In this document: piece by piece, positions 35,168 through 43,487 of the stretch
How the letters are laid out: each line of letters opens with the position of its first letter
How positions within the stretch are numbered: position 1 is the stretch's first letter
Source: JAMXLO01 sp963812505
Lineage (GTDB): Bacteria; Pseudomonadota; Alphaproteobacteria; Acetobacterales; Acetobacteraceae
Direction: 5' to 3'
Assembly (NCBI GenBank): GCA_963812505.1
Contig: CAWEVM010000018.1
Coordinates: 62,001 to 126,000, forward strand
Length of the DNA: 64,000 nt
Program-made: the position numbers and the translations under genes
Notes under the pieces: generated by a model
What the model saw: the letters and a program-made list of their open reading frames with translations, nothing else
Told to the model about the DNA's origin: nothing
The model's database searches: none

Positions 35168-35941
35168 TCATTGCTTTCGCGCAGCGTCCGCCATCTCCTG
35201 GCGGAACTGCATAAGCTCTGCGTCGTCGCGCCAGGGCATCCGATAGGCTTCGTCGAACAGCAGCTCGTGGCACATCAGCAAATTGCGGTCGCGGTCGGGC
35301 GGGTTGGAGAAACTACCCGGATTGGTGACCGCGATGCTGCTCTTCAGGAGCTTATAGAGTGGTCTGACCCCGCCATCGATCTCCTCGTAGGTACCGCCGT
35401 AGCCAACCCGCAGCAGGCGGCGCGTGTGTTCGACGTGCTCTTGGCCATAGCCACGGAAACGCGAATCGAAATAGCCACCGTACAGCAGCGCCGTGTGCGA
35501 GAAGCTGCTGCACTGAGCGCTGACATTGGTGCTGAGGATCGGGTCGTCCACGGTGCCGGTGCCGGCGCGGAAGCTGTCGTTGAACCATGCGCCCGCCAGG
35601 TTGGCGTGCCCCCAGCGCTGGCTCGCCAGCACCCACTCCTGCTCCCAGCCGTCCTCGGTGGGGTATGAGTCGTCCTCCAGCAGGATGACCACATCGCAAT
35701 GCATGATGGCATCCAGCAGGAACAGCGCGCGGTTCTTGTTCCAGGCGATGCCCATGTTGCGTCCGGTCACCAGGGTTATGTTCTGTGACCGGACCAGATC
35801 CGCGGTGCCATCGGTGGAACCGTCGTCCGCCACTGCCAGTGTGCAGGGCGATGCGGTGTGTGCGCGCAGGCGAGCAAGCGTCTCCGCCAGCACGTCCTTG
35901 CGATCGCAGGTGATTATGCCAATGCCGACGCGGATCGCCAT
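35168..35941 (-). CDS. Glycosyltransferase family 2 protein
   Basis: A 257-residue single-domain GT-A enzyme. VGIGIITCDRKDVLAETLARL opens the nucleotide-sugar fold, followed by VADDGSTDGTADLV, GIAWNKNRALFLL and the DXD-like metal site VVILLEDDSYP. A late GGYFDSRFRGYGQEHVEHTRRL block corresponds to the acceptor/catalytic region. It lies 186 bases upstream of the large glycosyltransferase on the same strand and probably serves the same surface polysaccharide. An AAGGA site precedes the ATG. Confidence 0.9.
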   Translation of the reverse strand: MAIRVGIGIITCDRKDVLAETLARLRAHTASPCTLAVADDGSTDGTADLVRSQNITLVTGRNMGIAWNKNRALFLLDAIMHCDVVILLEDDSYPTEDGWEQEWVLASQRWGHANLAGAWFNDSFRAGTGTVDDPILSTNVSAQCSSFSHTALLYGGYFDSRFRGYGQEHVEHTRRLLRVGYGGTYEEIDGGVRPLYKLLKSSIAVTNPGSFSNPPDRDRNLLMCHELLFDEAYRMPWRDDAELMQFRQEMADAARKQ

Positions 35942-36005
35942 GGCGTCCTTCGCTGGTTGCGCTGTGGGTTTTTAGCAGTCGGCAAGGCGCGGGAGAAGCG
36001 CGGCG

Positions 36006-36524
36006 TCAGCTGCCGACCAGTGCGAGCAGCAACGCACCGCCGCCCATCACCGCGAGCGGATGCAGCCGCGTGAGTGCCAGCAGCAGTGTCGTGGCCGCAG
36101 TGACCGCATAGGTCGCCCAGTCATGCTCGGTGCTGCGGGCTATCGCGATGCCACTGGCGATGGTGACGCCGATCGATACCGGCGCCATTGCCTGCTCCAG
36201 CGTCTCGCGCCAAGCGGCGGCGCCGGCGCGGTGCCACAGCCGCCCGAGGGCGAAGGCGAGCAGCGAGGAGGGCCCGAACATCGCCAGCAGCGCCACCAGA
36301 GCGCCGGCGATGCCGGCGGTCTTCTGGCCGATCAGGACGACGATCATCGAGCCGGGCGGGATCGCACGGGACAGTGCGAACATGTCGAGGAACTCGCGCG
36401 AGGTGATCCAGTGATGGACATCCACGACCTGCCGCTGCATGTCGGGCAGCACCGCTGCGCCGCCACCGAACGCGAGCAGCGACAGCACGCCGAACACCCC
36501 CGCGATCTGCAGCAGCGTCGCCAT
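36006..36524 (-). CDS. Chromate transporter, C-terminal half protein (short-chain ChrA)
   Basis: A 172-residue membrane protein with about five helices and the CHR-domain markers LLAFGGGAAVLPDMQRQVVDVHHWIT and ALSRAIPPGSMIVVLIGQKTAGIAGAL. It is one half of a two-gene short-chain chromate transporter; its ATG overlaps the stop of the other half by 4 bases. CHR proteins export chromate, driven by proton exchange, but many chromosomal copies have no proven substrate. Confidence 0.9.
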   Translation of the reverse strand: MATLLQIAGVFGVLSLLAFGGGAAVLPDMQRQVVDVHHWITSREFLDMFALSRAIPPGSMIVVLIGQKTAGIAGALVALLAMFGPSSLLAFALGRLWHRAGAAAWRETLEQAMAPVSIGVTIASGIAIARSTEHDWATYAVTAATTLLLALTRLHPLAVMGGGALLLALVGS

Positions 36525-37090
36525 CACCGCGCGCGCTCCGCCAGAGTGACCAGCAGGCTGGCGGGCAGCATGACCAGCAGAACCTCGAGCAATGGAATGC
36601 GCAGTATGCCGATGCCGACGATGATGGCCGCGGCGACCACCGCCGGTCCGATGCGGCGAATGTTGTGATGCGCGAGCCGGATGCCGGTGGCGAGATTGAA
36701 CCCGATCGCCGCGGCTCCGGCGCCGATCAGGGCGGCGTTGATCAGCCGGCTGCCGGGGACGTTGCGGGCCGCAAAGTACAACGCCCCGAGCGCAAGCAGG
36801 ATCGCGAGCGGCGCCAGCAGCAGTCCGGCGACCGCCGCGAACGCTCCCGGAATGCCGCGGAGCTGTGTGCCGATGATCACTGAGAGGTTCACATTGGTCG
36901 CCCCCGGCACCATCTGGCTGATGCCGTAGAAGACCAGGAACTGCTGGTCGTCGATCCAGCCGCGCCGTTCCACCAGCTCGCGGCGGATCCAGCCCAGCAG
37001 GCCGCCGCCGAAGCTGGTCGAGCCGATGGTCAGGAAGCTGAGGAACAGGGTGGCAAGGCTTGGTGGTCCTTGGGTGCTGCGAGTCGCCAT
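36524..37090 (-). CDS. Chromate transporter, N-terminal half protein (short-chain ChrA)
   Basis: A 188-residue membrane protein with the CHR opening LATLFLSFLTIGSTSFGGGLLGWIRRELVERRGWIDDQQFL and QMVPGATNVNLSVIIGTQLRG, then four to five further helices. In long-chain ChrA this and the following half are fused; here they are separate and coupled (ATGA). The two halves probably insert with opposite topology and pair. The start MATRST is used; four extra codons upstream are possible. Confidence 0.9.
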   Translation of the reverse strand: MATRSTQGPPSLATLFLSFLTIGSTSFGGGLLGWIRRELVERRGWIDDQQFLVFYGISQMVPGATNVNLSVIIGTQLRGIPGAFAAVAGLLLAPLAILLALGALYFAARNVPGSRLINAALIGAGAAAIGFNLATGIRLAHHNIRRIGPAVVAAAIIVGIGILRIPLLEVLLVMLPASLLVTLAERAR

Positions 37091-37142
37091 CCGACCATTC
37101 AACCGCGTCCGCTGTGGTCACGATACAGGCGATCGCGGGCGG

Positions 37143-37442
37143 TCAGGCGGACCTGGTCGACCGGGTCACATAATAGTTCGAATTTCTGCCGCAGCCGTGC
37201 GGCGAGTTGGGGCCAGGGTTGTGGTCGGTTGCCGAGATTATTTCCCGCCGCTCGGCGGCGGTGAATACGTGGACACCGGCAGCGACGGGACCGTCGCAGT
37301 TAGCGAACAGAAGGCCGCCGATCTCGCCGTCCGGTGCACCCAATGCTGACCCGACGGCCAGGCTGAGGGAAGCATAGTCGGTGTCCTTGTGTGGCGAACG
37401 TGTGTCGGTGATTTGGAAGGAATCAAAACTGAACGTGTACAT
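37143..37442 (-). CDS. Hypothetical protein coupled to the alpha/beta hydrolase gene
   Basis: A 99-residue protein I do not recognise. The first 65 residues (FSFDSFQITDTRSPHKDTDYASLSLAVG, then GGLLFANCDGPVAAGVHVF) look like a beta-rich domain with real coding composition. The Asn/Ser/Arg-rich end is less convincing. The ATG lies 20 bases inside the 3' end of the upstream hydrolase and has an AAGGGA ribosome site 7 bases before it, which supports translation. It is the third gene of the mddA-hydrolase operon. Confidence 0.6.
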   Translation of the reverse strand: MYTFSFDSFQITDTRSPHKDTDYASLSLAVGSALGAPDGEIGGLLFANCDGPVAAGVHVFTAAERREIISATDHNPGPNSPHGCGRNSNYYVTRSTRSA

Positions 37443-38277
37443 GTTTTATTCCCTTGTGGTGTTGTTGGTGAAGGAGTTCCGCGTCACGCACTTGTTCGGC
37501 CACGAGCCGTCCCAACTGTCGTGGATGGGTCGCGAGCATGAAATGCGAGGCTCCAGCCATCGTCACGAGCGAGGACTTCGGCATGCTCAGTGCCAGCACT
37601 TCATTTGCGCGCTTGACCGCCGGGTGACTATCGGCCCCGCGCACGACGAGAGTGGGGATATCGATCGCTGCCAAAGAAGCTGATGTGGGCTGGAAACCAT
37701 AGGCTGCGGTCCAATCGAGCATGTTGACTGCTGTCATCTCGACGGCGTAGTCGCGAACCCTCTGCGGCCAGGAGCCGAAGGTGCCCGCGCCACCGTAGAA
37801 GTCGACCATGGACGCGATAGCCGCGCGTTGGCCGGAGTGAAACGCGTGGCAATACGCGTCGGTCATTTCCCGAAAGGCGCGATAGTGCTGATGCTCACCC
37901 CAATGCCGCAGCAGTCCCGCGGCAGGAGCCTCAATGATAGTCAGGCTCAGCAGGGGTACCTTATCCCTGAGCGCGACAGCGAGCGCCACCAGGCTGCCGA
38001 ATGAGTGGCCGACGAGATGCACTGGACAGGCCGCGCGACGTATCACCGCTTCCAGGCTCTCGGCTTCGTGGGAGATGTCGGCGTCAAGCATAGTGCGGCG
38101 CTCGGCTGTCCGGCCATATCCGAGCAGACTTGTGGTTATGGAACGAAAGCAATTGCCCCACTCGGAAATGACGGAGCGCCATGCGGCGCCGGTGCTGCAT
38201 GAGCCGGGCACAAGCACGACTGTCGGGCCGGCGCCGCATTCATCATAGTCAATGGATCCGTGCTCACACTCGATCAT
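37423..38277 (-). CDS. Alpha/beta-fold hydrolase
   Basis: A 284-residue alpha/beta hydrolase: VVLVPGSCSTGAAWRSVI (oxyanion loop region), nucleophile Ser in HLVGHSFGSLVALAVAL, Asp region IPTLVVRGADSHPAVKR, and catalytic His in MAGASHFMLATHP. It has no signal peptide. Substrates of such enzymes (esters, lactones, thioesters) cannot be told from sequence. It lies 90 bases after the MddA-like gene on the same strand, and the small unknown gene overlaps its end, so the three likely form one operon. Confidence 0.9.
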   Translation of the reverse strand: MIECEHGSIDYDECGAGPTVVLVPGSCSTGAAWRSVISEWGNCFRSITTSLLGYGRTAERRTMLDADISHEAESLEAVIRRAACPVHLVGHSFGSLVALAVALRDKVPLLSLTIIEAPAAGLLRHWGEHQHYRAFREMTDAYCHAFHSGQRAAIASMVDFYGGAGTFGSWPQRVRDYAVEMTAVNMLDWTAAYGFQPTSASLAAIDIPTLVVRGADSHPAVKRANEVLALSMPKSSLVTMAGASHFMLATHPRQLGRLVAEQVRDAELLHQQHHKGIKHVHVQF

Positions 38278-38367
38278 GTTCGAAAACTCTCTGAGGGTGC
38301 TGTTCGGCGGCCTGGGGTGCTGTGCCGCAGCCCCCGATCGCCGAGGGCTGCGTTCCGATGAGAAGAA

Positions 38368-39120
38368 TCAGGTATCTGTCCGATCGAGGAGCCTGCGACC
38401 TGGCAGCGGAAACAGCATGGCGACCTGCTGTCGGTAGCGGCGATACTGCTCGCCGAACATCTGGATGAGATCGCGTTCTTCGAGCTGAATTGCGATCAGA
38501 ATATAGCCAGTGGTCGCCAGCGCGAACAGCAGATGACCAGTGCTCATCGAAGGGGCCGCCCAGAAGGCGAGCAGGAAACTCAGATAAATTGGATGCCGGA
38601 CCCGTCGGTACAGCCCAGGCGTGTGAAAGCTGGGGGGTGGCAGTTCTCTGCCGAGCAGACGCGCGAAGACCTGGCTTAGCCCGAACAGCTCGAAATGGCT
38701 GATCAGGAAGGTGCTGACGATCAACATACCCCAGCCGAACCAGAAGACTGCATTGATGATCGCCACGGCAATCGGGTTGCTCACGGCCCAGATCAGTGAA
38801 GGGATCGGTTGCCAGAGCCAGTACAGGGCCAGCAGCACGAGACTGGCCGATAGCACATAGGTGCTACGCTCGATGGGCGTAGGTACCAAACGTGTCCACC
38901 AACGCTTGAATCCCGGTCGCGCCATGACGCTGTGCTGTACGGCGAACAGACCGAGCAGCGTGATGTTGACAAGCATGCTCTGGAGCAGTGGGCCAACCGT
39001 GCCAGAGTTGATTGACTTCGGCACAATCAGATTGCCGACGAACCCTATTGCGTACAGCAAGGCGACCAGGCATAGGGCGTAGGCGCACATGCCATACAGT
39101 ACTGCAAGAAAACGTGTCAT
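38368..39120 (-). CDS. mddA: MddA-like methanethiol S-methyltransferase (NnrU/isoprenylcysteine methyltransferase superfamily)
   Basis: A 250-residue membrane protein with six or so helices. Within the superfamily the pattern is that of MddA: LLGLFAVQHSVMARPGFKRWWTRLVPTPIERSTYVL, then GRELPPPSFHTPGLYRRVRHPIYLSFLLAFWAAPSM and LIAIQLEERDLIQMFGEQYRRYR, the SAM-binding end. MddA methylates methanethiol to dimethyl sulfide. A CAGGAGC ribosome site precedes the ATG. The gene is divergent from an AraC-type regulator over a 148-base region holding a perfect inverted repeat, so it is probably regulated by it. Confidence 0.85.
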   Translation of the reverse strand: MTRFLAVLYGMCAYALCLVALLYAIGFVGNLIVPKSINSGTVGPLLQSMLVNITLLGLFAVQHSVMARPGFKRWWTRLVPTPIERSTYVLSASLVLLALYWLWQPIPSLIWAVSNPIAVAIINAVFWFGWGMLIVSTFLISHFELFGLSQVFARLLGRELPPPSFHTPGLYRRVRHPIYLSFLLAFWAAPSMSTGHLLFALATTGYILIAIQLEERDLIQMFGEQYRRYRQQVAMLFPLPGRRLLDRTDT

Positions 39121-39174
39121 TGCTGGCTCCTGTATTTGGTTGGAAATGAGCGAAAATACCTAGACAGGAGATGG

Positions 39175-39190
39175 TCGGATCTCTATCCGA
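39175..39190. promoter_or_regulatory. Inverted repeat TCGGAT-N4-ATCCGA, operator candidate
   Basis: A perfect 6-base inverted repeat with a 4-base spacer lies in the divergent region, 55 bases from the mddA start and 79 bases from the regulator start. This is a natural place for the AraC-type regulator, or another factor, to control both genes. AraC proteins more often bind direct repeats, so ownership of this site is uncertain. Confidence 0.4.
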
Positions 39191-39268
39191 TTTGCGACAC
39201 AGCTATCCTCGCTGCGAAATTCTTCACTGCAATCCAAAGTCAACGTGCGTATCGTCGGAGTTCGTGTG

Positions 39269-40801
39269 ATGCTTGTCGGACCGCAGACACCCTTGATGTC
39301 ACCGTCGCTGCCGCACAGCCTGCGCCGCGCGCTCGATGCGATGCGCGCGAATGTCGAACGCGATTGGAGCGTGATCGAGCTGGCGGCTGTCGCTGGTGTG
39401 TCGGGCAGGACGCTGCAGCGACAATTCCGTTCAATTCTTGGCCACACGCCGCGCGCGGCACTTCGCGACGTCAGGTTCGAGCGCGCACGACGTGAACTCC
39501 TCCAAGGCTTGCCGGGCGCGAAGGTGACCGACGTTGCGCTGCGCTGCGGCCTGTCGCATTGCGGGCGGTTTTCCGTCGAATATCGCCGCCGCTATGGCGA
39601 GACGCCGTCTCAGACACTGAATCGGCAAGCGATATTCGTCGGTGCTCTCGCGTCGATGCCTGTGATGGTTGCCGCTGGTCGCGATCGCCCGATGGTTGCC
39701 GTCCAGCCGATCGAGGCGGGTTCGGAGAATAGCGAGATCGCCCGCGGCATAGCTGACGAGATCGCCACCGCGCTCACGCGGTCCGGTGTTGCGGTGACAA
39801 GCCAGCCGCGATCAGCGATCTACCATCTGACGGGCATCATCCGGGGATCGGGCGATCAGGCGCGTCTGACCCTGCGGCTGATCGAGAGTGAATCCGGCCG
39901 TCACATCTGGGCACATCGCTGCGGCGCGCTTGGTGACGATGGCGCTGGCGACACGCTTTTTGTCACGAGGATTGTCGGATCCCTGCAACCGTGCCTGCGG
40001 CTTGCGGAGATTGATCGGGCGGGGCGGACGCCGGCGGCCGATCTCACTCCGCACGACCTGACACTCAGGGCCATACCCGGGGTGCTGTCGCTTGACGCTG
40101 ACGGGAATGCGCGAGCACTCGACCTGCTGGACCGTGCGACCGATCGCGACCCCGGCGACGCACTTGCGATTGCACTGGCCGCATGGGCGCACGTGCAGCG
40201 TGTCGTCTACCATTTCACGGCAGCTCCGTTCGAAGAGCGTGCTCGAAGCGCGGATCTGGTGCGGAGGGCGCGGGCTCTTGCCGGAGATGCGACAGTGCTG
40301 TCCGTGCTCGGGAACGCCCTGACTTTGCTTCACGACCTCGACACTGCGAACCTGGTCATTCGCAAGGCGCTTTCAGTGGACGCCGGCTGCGCATGGGCCT
40401 GGAGCCGCAGCGGCTGGATCGACGTGTACCAAGGAGACGCACAATCGGCCATCGAGCGCTTCATGATTGCACTCGATCTGGCGCCGCATGATTCGCTTGC
40501 GTTCAACAACATGGTCGGCATTGGCTGCGCGCATTTTTTGGCTGGACGCTATCTCGAAGCGGCCCGTTGGCAGGAGCGCGCACTCATCGAGCATCCGTCG
40601 GCGATCTGGGTGCATCGTACGCTGTGTCCGGCCTATGCGCTTGGCGGTGCCGAATCCGATGCCCGCCGAAGCCTTGCCGCGTTGCGGGAGCAATACCCGG
40701 ACCTCACTGTCTCGGGCGTCCAGCGACACCTGCCGCCTTTGCCTCATAGCTTCTGCGACCGTGTTTTGGACGCATTGGGCACTGCAGGTCTGCCACGTTA
40801 G
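39269..40801 (+). CDS. AraC-type HTH regulator with TolB-N/adenylate-cyclase-like and TPR domains
   Basis: A 510-residue protein with an unusual order. The AraC/XylS DNA-binding domain is at the N-terminus (about 8-105): IELAAVAGVSGRTLQRQFRSIL is the first helix-turn-helix, and VTDVALRCGLSHCGRFSVEYRRRYGETP the second. A middle segment (about 125-250) resembles the TolB-N/FlgO-like module of CadC/HilA-type and adenylate-cyclase-like regulators (GIADEIATALTRSGV; LTGIIRGSGDQARLTLRLIESESGRHIWA). The rest is TPR-like. No membrane span is seen. The ATG here has GGAG 9 bases before it; a GTG at 39245 is the longer option. Likely a regulator of the divergent mddA operon. Confidence 0.85.
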   Translation: MLVGPQTPLMSPSLPHSLRRALDAMRANVERDWSVIELAAVAGVSGRTLQRQFRSILGHTPRAALRDVRFERARRELLQGLPGAKVTDVALRCGLSHCGRFSVEYRRRYGETPSQTLNRQAIFVGALASMPVMVAAGRDRPMVAVQPIEAGSENSEIARGIADEIATALTRSGVAVTSQPRSAIYHLTGIIRGSGDQARLTLRLIESESGRHIWAHRCGALGDDGAGDTLFVTRIVGSLQPCLRLAEIDRAGRTPAADLTPHDLTLRAIPGVLSLDADGNARALDLLDRATDRDPGDALAIALAAWAHVQRVVYHFTAAPFEERARSADLVRRARALAGDATVLSVLGNALTLLHDLDTANLVIRKALSVDAGCAWAWSRSGWIDVYQGDAQSAIERFMIALDLAPHDSLAFNNMVGIGCAHFLAGRYLEAARWQERALIEHPSAIWVHRTLCPAYALGGAESDARRSLAALREQYPDLTVSGVQRHLPPLPHSFCDRVLDALGTAGLPR

Positions 40802-40811
40802 CGACGGCGTC

Positions 40812-40849
40812 TATCGCCATGGCCGGTACGATGCCGGCCCATGGCGATA
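40812..40849. terminator. Bidirectional hairpin terminator
   Basis: TATCGCCATGGCCGG pairs with CCGGCCCATGGCGATA as a 15-base-pair stem with one bulged C and a 7-base loop. It sits 10 bases after the regulator's stop and 14 bases before the end of the converging TauE/SafE gene, so it can end both transcripts. No strong T run follows. Confidence 0.65.
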
Positions 40850-40863
40850 TTCAACGGATGTGT

Positions 40864-41781
40864 TCAGACCAGCAGGCCGGCGCCCGAGGCAAGCAGCAGA
40901 AGATTTACGGTCAACGTGAAGTTCCGGTCGGACAAACGCCTGAAGATCGCAAGACCGAACCAGGTGCCGAGCAGGGCCACGGGAACAAACTCGAGTGGAA
41001 CGAGGCTCGGCCCGGCGCCCTGCGTTATGGCGGGGCGCATGATCTGGATCAGCAAAAGCGCCAGGACCTGCATGACCAGGATGAAGGGTTGGTAAACTCC
41101 GCGCTGGCGCCGCTTGTCCCAGCCTCGCATGCCGCACCAGATCGTTACCGCGGCGCCGGGAAAGCCAGCCAGTCCACCGGTTATTCCGCCGAGAAAGCCG
41201 ACGCATGAGTTTATCAGGTTGCCGCCGGACCTGATCGTGACGGGTCGTTTGAGCAACGCGTAGGCCGCGTATGCAGTCAGAAGCGCGCCAACCGCTTGTC
41301 GGAAACCCACGTGACCAAGGTTCAGCAGCAGCCAGACGCCGAACGGCAGCCCAATTGTGCCGCCGATCAGAAACGTCAGAAGCTCGCGCCATTCGACATC
41401 GCGCCACAACGCGGCAACGCTGAGCGACTGGATGGCGATGCTGCACACCATCATGGTTTCCACAACCTGCAGTGGATCGCTCATCATATGCAGCAGCATC
41501 ACGCCGCAGATCGCCGAGAAGGCGAATCCGGCGATGCTCGAAAGCGTGGAAGCCAGCAGCACGGCGCCCAGAGCCGGTACAGACGACGGCAGGTTGTCCC
41601 GCGGCAGCAGCGCGGCATAGGCAATCAGAATCGCGGCACTGACGAGTGCCATCGCGATTGCTGCGATCGGGTCACTATTCGGCAAGCGATGCGCGGCGGA
41701 TGGATATACGGCGGCGTTTGGCGAGTTCGCCGACAGTGCGCCGAGGCACAGGCCTCGATCGGGCTTGAGATTCCGGACCAT
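40864..41781 (-). CDS. TauE/SafE family sulfite/sulfonate exporter-like protein
   Basis: A 305-residue membrane protein with eight to nine helices. VLLASTLSSIAGFAFSAICGVMLLHM and CVGFLGGITGGLAGFPGAAVTIWCGMRGWDKRRQRGVYQPFI carry the TauE/SafE hallmarks (paired Gly-rich half-repeats). Members move sulfite, sulfoacetate or other small anions. An AGGGGA site 5 bases before the ATG supports this start, although the first about 40 residues are polar for the family. It converges on the AraC-TPR regulator, whose divergent neighbour is an MddA-like enzyme, so a link to sulfur metabolism is possible. Confidence 0.9.
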   Translation of the reverse strand: MVRNLKPDRGLCLGALSANSPNAAVYPSAAHRLPNSDPIAAIAMALVSAAILIAYAALLPRDNLPSSVPALGAVLLASTLSSIAGFAFSAICGVMLLHMMSDPLQVVETMMVCSIAIQSLSVAALWRDVEWRELLTFLIGGTIGLPFGVWLLLNLGHVGFRQAVGALLTAYAAYALLKRPVTIRSGGNLINSCVGFLGGITGGLAGFPGAAVTIWCGMRGWDKRRQRGVYQPFILVMQVLALLLIQIMRPAITQGAGPSLVPLEFVPVALLGTWFGLAIFRRLSDRNFTLTVNLLLLASGAGLLV

Positions 41782-42068
41782 TCGATTTCCCCTGCTTTCG
41801 TCTAAAGAACCCCGAAGACCGAACGGCCGCTGTGATCTGAATCACAGGCAACGGGATTTGGAGAAGGTAGGAGAGGCGCTCAACCGAGTCGTGTATCGTC
41901 TCAGTAACCGTGGCAATCGGTAAGAATATCGGCCGACCGCGGCACAAGTAGGCACGAATTGTCAGGATGACAAAGGTTCAATGCTCATATTGTACGCGAG
42001 CGGAATTCATGCATTGATCGCATCGAGCCCCGCACCATATTCGCCCCCCTCATCTCCACAATCGGCAA

Positions 42069-43040
42069 ATGCCCCGTACTCCATCGCTTGACGCGCTGCG
42101 GATTTTTGCAGTGGCTGCGCGGCATCTCAGTTTCACTGAGGCCGCGAGCCAATTGAATCTTACGCAGAGCGCAGTCAGTCACCGCATCCGTGGATTGGAG
42201 GAAGAGCTTGGGCTTACGCTGTTCAAGCGCCTTACGCGGCGGCTCGAGTTGACGCCACATGGCCGGATGTTGGCGCGAAAGGTCAGCAACGCGATCAGCG
42301 AGATCGACCGCAGCATCATCGAACTTGACCGCTCCGACGATGCAGCGCCGCTGAAGGTGACGATGCTGCCTTCCGTGGCCTCGCATTGGCTGATCCCGCG
42401 CCTGCCGCGCATTCGTCGCCGCCATCCGAATCTCGACGTGCAGGTGATCGCTGATCCGCGTCTGCTTGATTTACGGGCCGAAGGGATCGACCTCGCAATC
42501 CGTTTCTGCCGCACGCCACATCCCGGTTACGCGGCGACGCGGCTTATGGGCGACCGCGTCTTGCCGGTCTGTGCGCCTGATCTGCTCAGGCAATTCGGCC
42601 CGGCCGATGGCATCGATGGGTTGCTCGCGTTGCCGCTGCTGCATGATTCCGCGACGGACGGGGACGGCAGCGACAGCGATTGGCGCGCCTGGCTCGACCA
42701 TCACGGCAGGCCCGATGCCGACTGCCACGCCGGCCAGCAGTTCAGCGAGGCCAGTATGCTGATCAATGCGGCTGTGCTTGGGCTCGGTGTTGCACTGGCC
42801 CGCGCCAGCCTCGTCGCCGACCAGATTGCGAGCGGCGCATTGGTCTGCCCACTGGAGTTGGTGGCTCCGACCGCCTACACCTACTACCTGCTTGGTCTGG
42901 CGGAGGCGGGCGAGCGGCCAAAGATCGCCATGTTCCGCAACCTGCTGGTCGAGGAAGCCGCCGCGACCGAGGCGTTCGTGCTTTCGCTGGGAGTGGCGGC
43001 GCCGCGCCTGGTTGGCGATTTCTACGCCATGGCCAAATGA
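42069..43040 (+). CDS. LysR-family transcriptional regulator, GcvA-like
   Basis: A 323-residue LysR regulator. The winged HTH is at 1-65: PSLDALRIFAVAARHLSFTEAASQLNLTQSAVSHRIRGLEEELGLTLFKR. An effector domain follows (about 95-300) with IRRRHPNLDVQVIADPRLLDLRAEGIDLAIRF, the GcvA/AmpR-like type. Co-effector and targets are unknown. It converges on the GFA-family gene 18 bases away, so it does not obviously control that gene. The 287 bases upstream hold no gene and should contain its promoter, shared with the divergent TauE/SafE gene. Confidence 0.93.
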   Translation: MPRTPSLDALRIFAVAARHLSFTEAASQLNLTQSAVSHRIRGLEEELGLTLFKRLTRRLELTPHGRMLARKVSNAISEIDRSIIELDRSDDAAPLKVTMLPSVASHWLIPRLPRIRRRHPNLDVQVIADPRLLDLRAEGIDLAIRFCRTPHPGYAATRLMGDRVLPVCAPDLLRQFGPADGIDGLLALPLLHDSATDGDGSDSDWRAWLDHHGRPDADCHAGQQFSEASMLINAAVLGLGVALARASLVADQIASGALVCPLELVAPTAYTYYLLGLAEAGERPKIAMFRNLLVEEAAATEAFVLSLGVAAPRLVGDFYAMAK

Positions 43041-43058
43041 GGCCTTTCGCTCGATCCA

Positions 43059-43487
43059 CTATTCCGCGACGGCTTCGCCGGAGCCGCCAAACTCCGCCGG
43101 GAAATCCTTCAGCTTAGGCAGTCCATCGCGCATGGGAAGGACAGTCTCGGCGTAATTGACGTGCAGTTGCGGCGCGAACGGCAGATCCGGAATGGTCGCC
43201 GCGTAGACGTCCACCATCTGCAACGGTGGGTGGCTGGTCATCAGATGGCCGCCGCAGAGCCGACAGAACTGACGGTGGCTCATCTCCGTCTTGTGGTAGG
43301 TCGCGACGTGCTCATGGCCCTTGGTCACCTTTACCGCCTCTGGCGACCACAGGGTGAAGGCGTTCACCGGACCGGCGGACCAGGACCGGCACGATCGGCA
43401 GTGGCAGTAGCCCATGGCATTGGGCTGTCCAGTTACCTCGATCTCGACGGCGCCGCAGAAGCAAGCGCCCTTGTACGAACTGCTCAT
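43059..43487 (-). CDS. GFA (glutathione-dependent formaldehyde-activating enzyme) family protein
   Basis: A 142-residue zinc protein: CFCGAVEIEV, YCHCRSCRSWSAGPVNAFTLW and FCRLCGGHLMTSHP give the Cys pattern of the GFA fold, which binds one or two zinc ions. The founding Gfa was reported to speed S-hydroxymethylglutathione formation, but most members have no proven activity. GGAGGA precedes the ATG. Converges on the LysR gene. Confidence 0.92.
   Translation of the reverse strand: MSSSYKGACFCGAVEIEVTGQPNAMGYCHCRSCRSWSAGPVNAFTLWSPEAVKVTKGHEHVATYHKTEMSHRQFCRLCGGHLMTSHPPLQMVDVYAATIPDLPFAPQLHVNYAETVLPMRDGLPKLKDFPAEFGGSGEAVAE

Noticed and set aside
36006..37121. A single 371-codon frame that spans both chromate-transporter genes.
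   Set aside because: Its first half is an out-of-frame shadow of the N-terminal CHR gene; two coupled half-size genes explain the data better than a fused protein.
39127..39170. CTCCTGT ... ACAGGAG inverted repeat in the mddA divergent region.
   Set aside because: The left arm is the mddA ribosome-binding site, so the symmetry is probably accidental.
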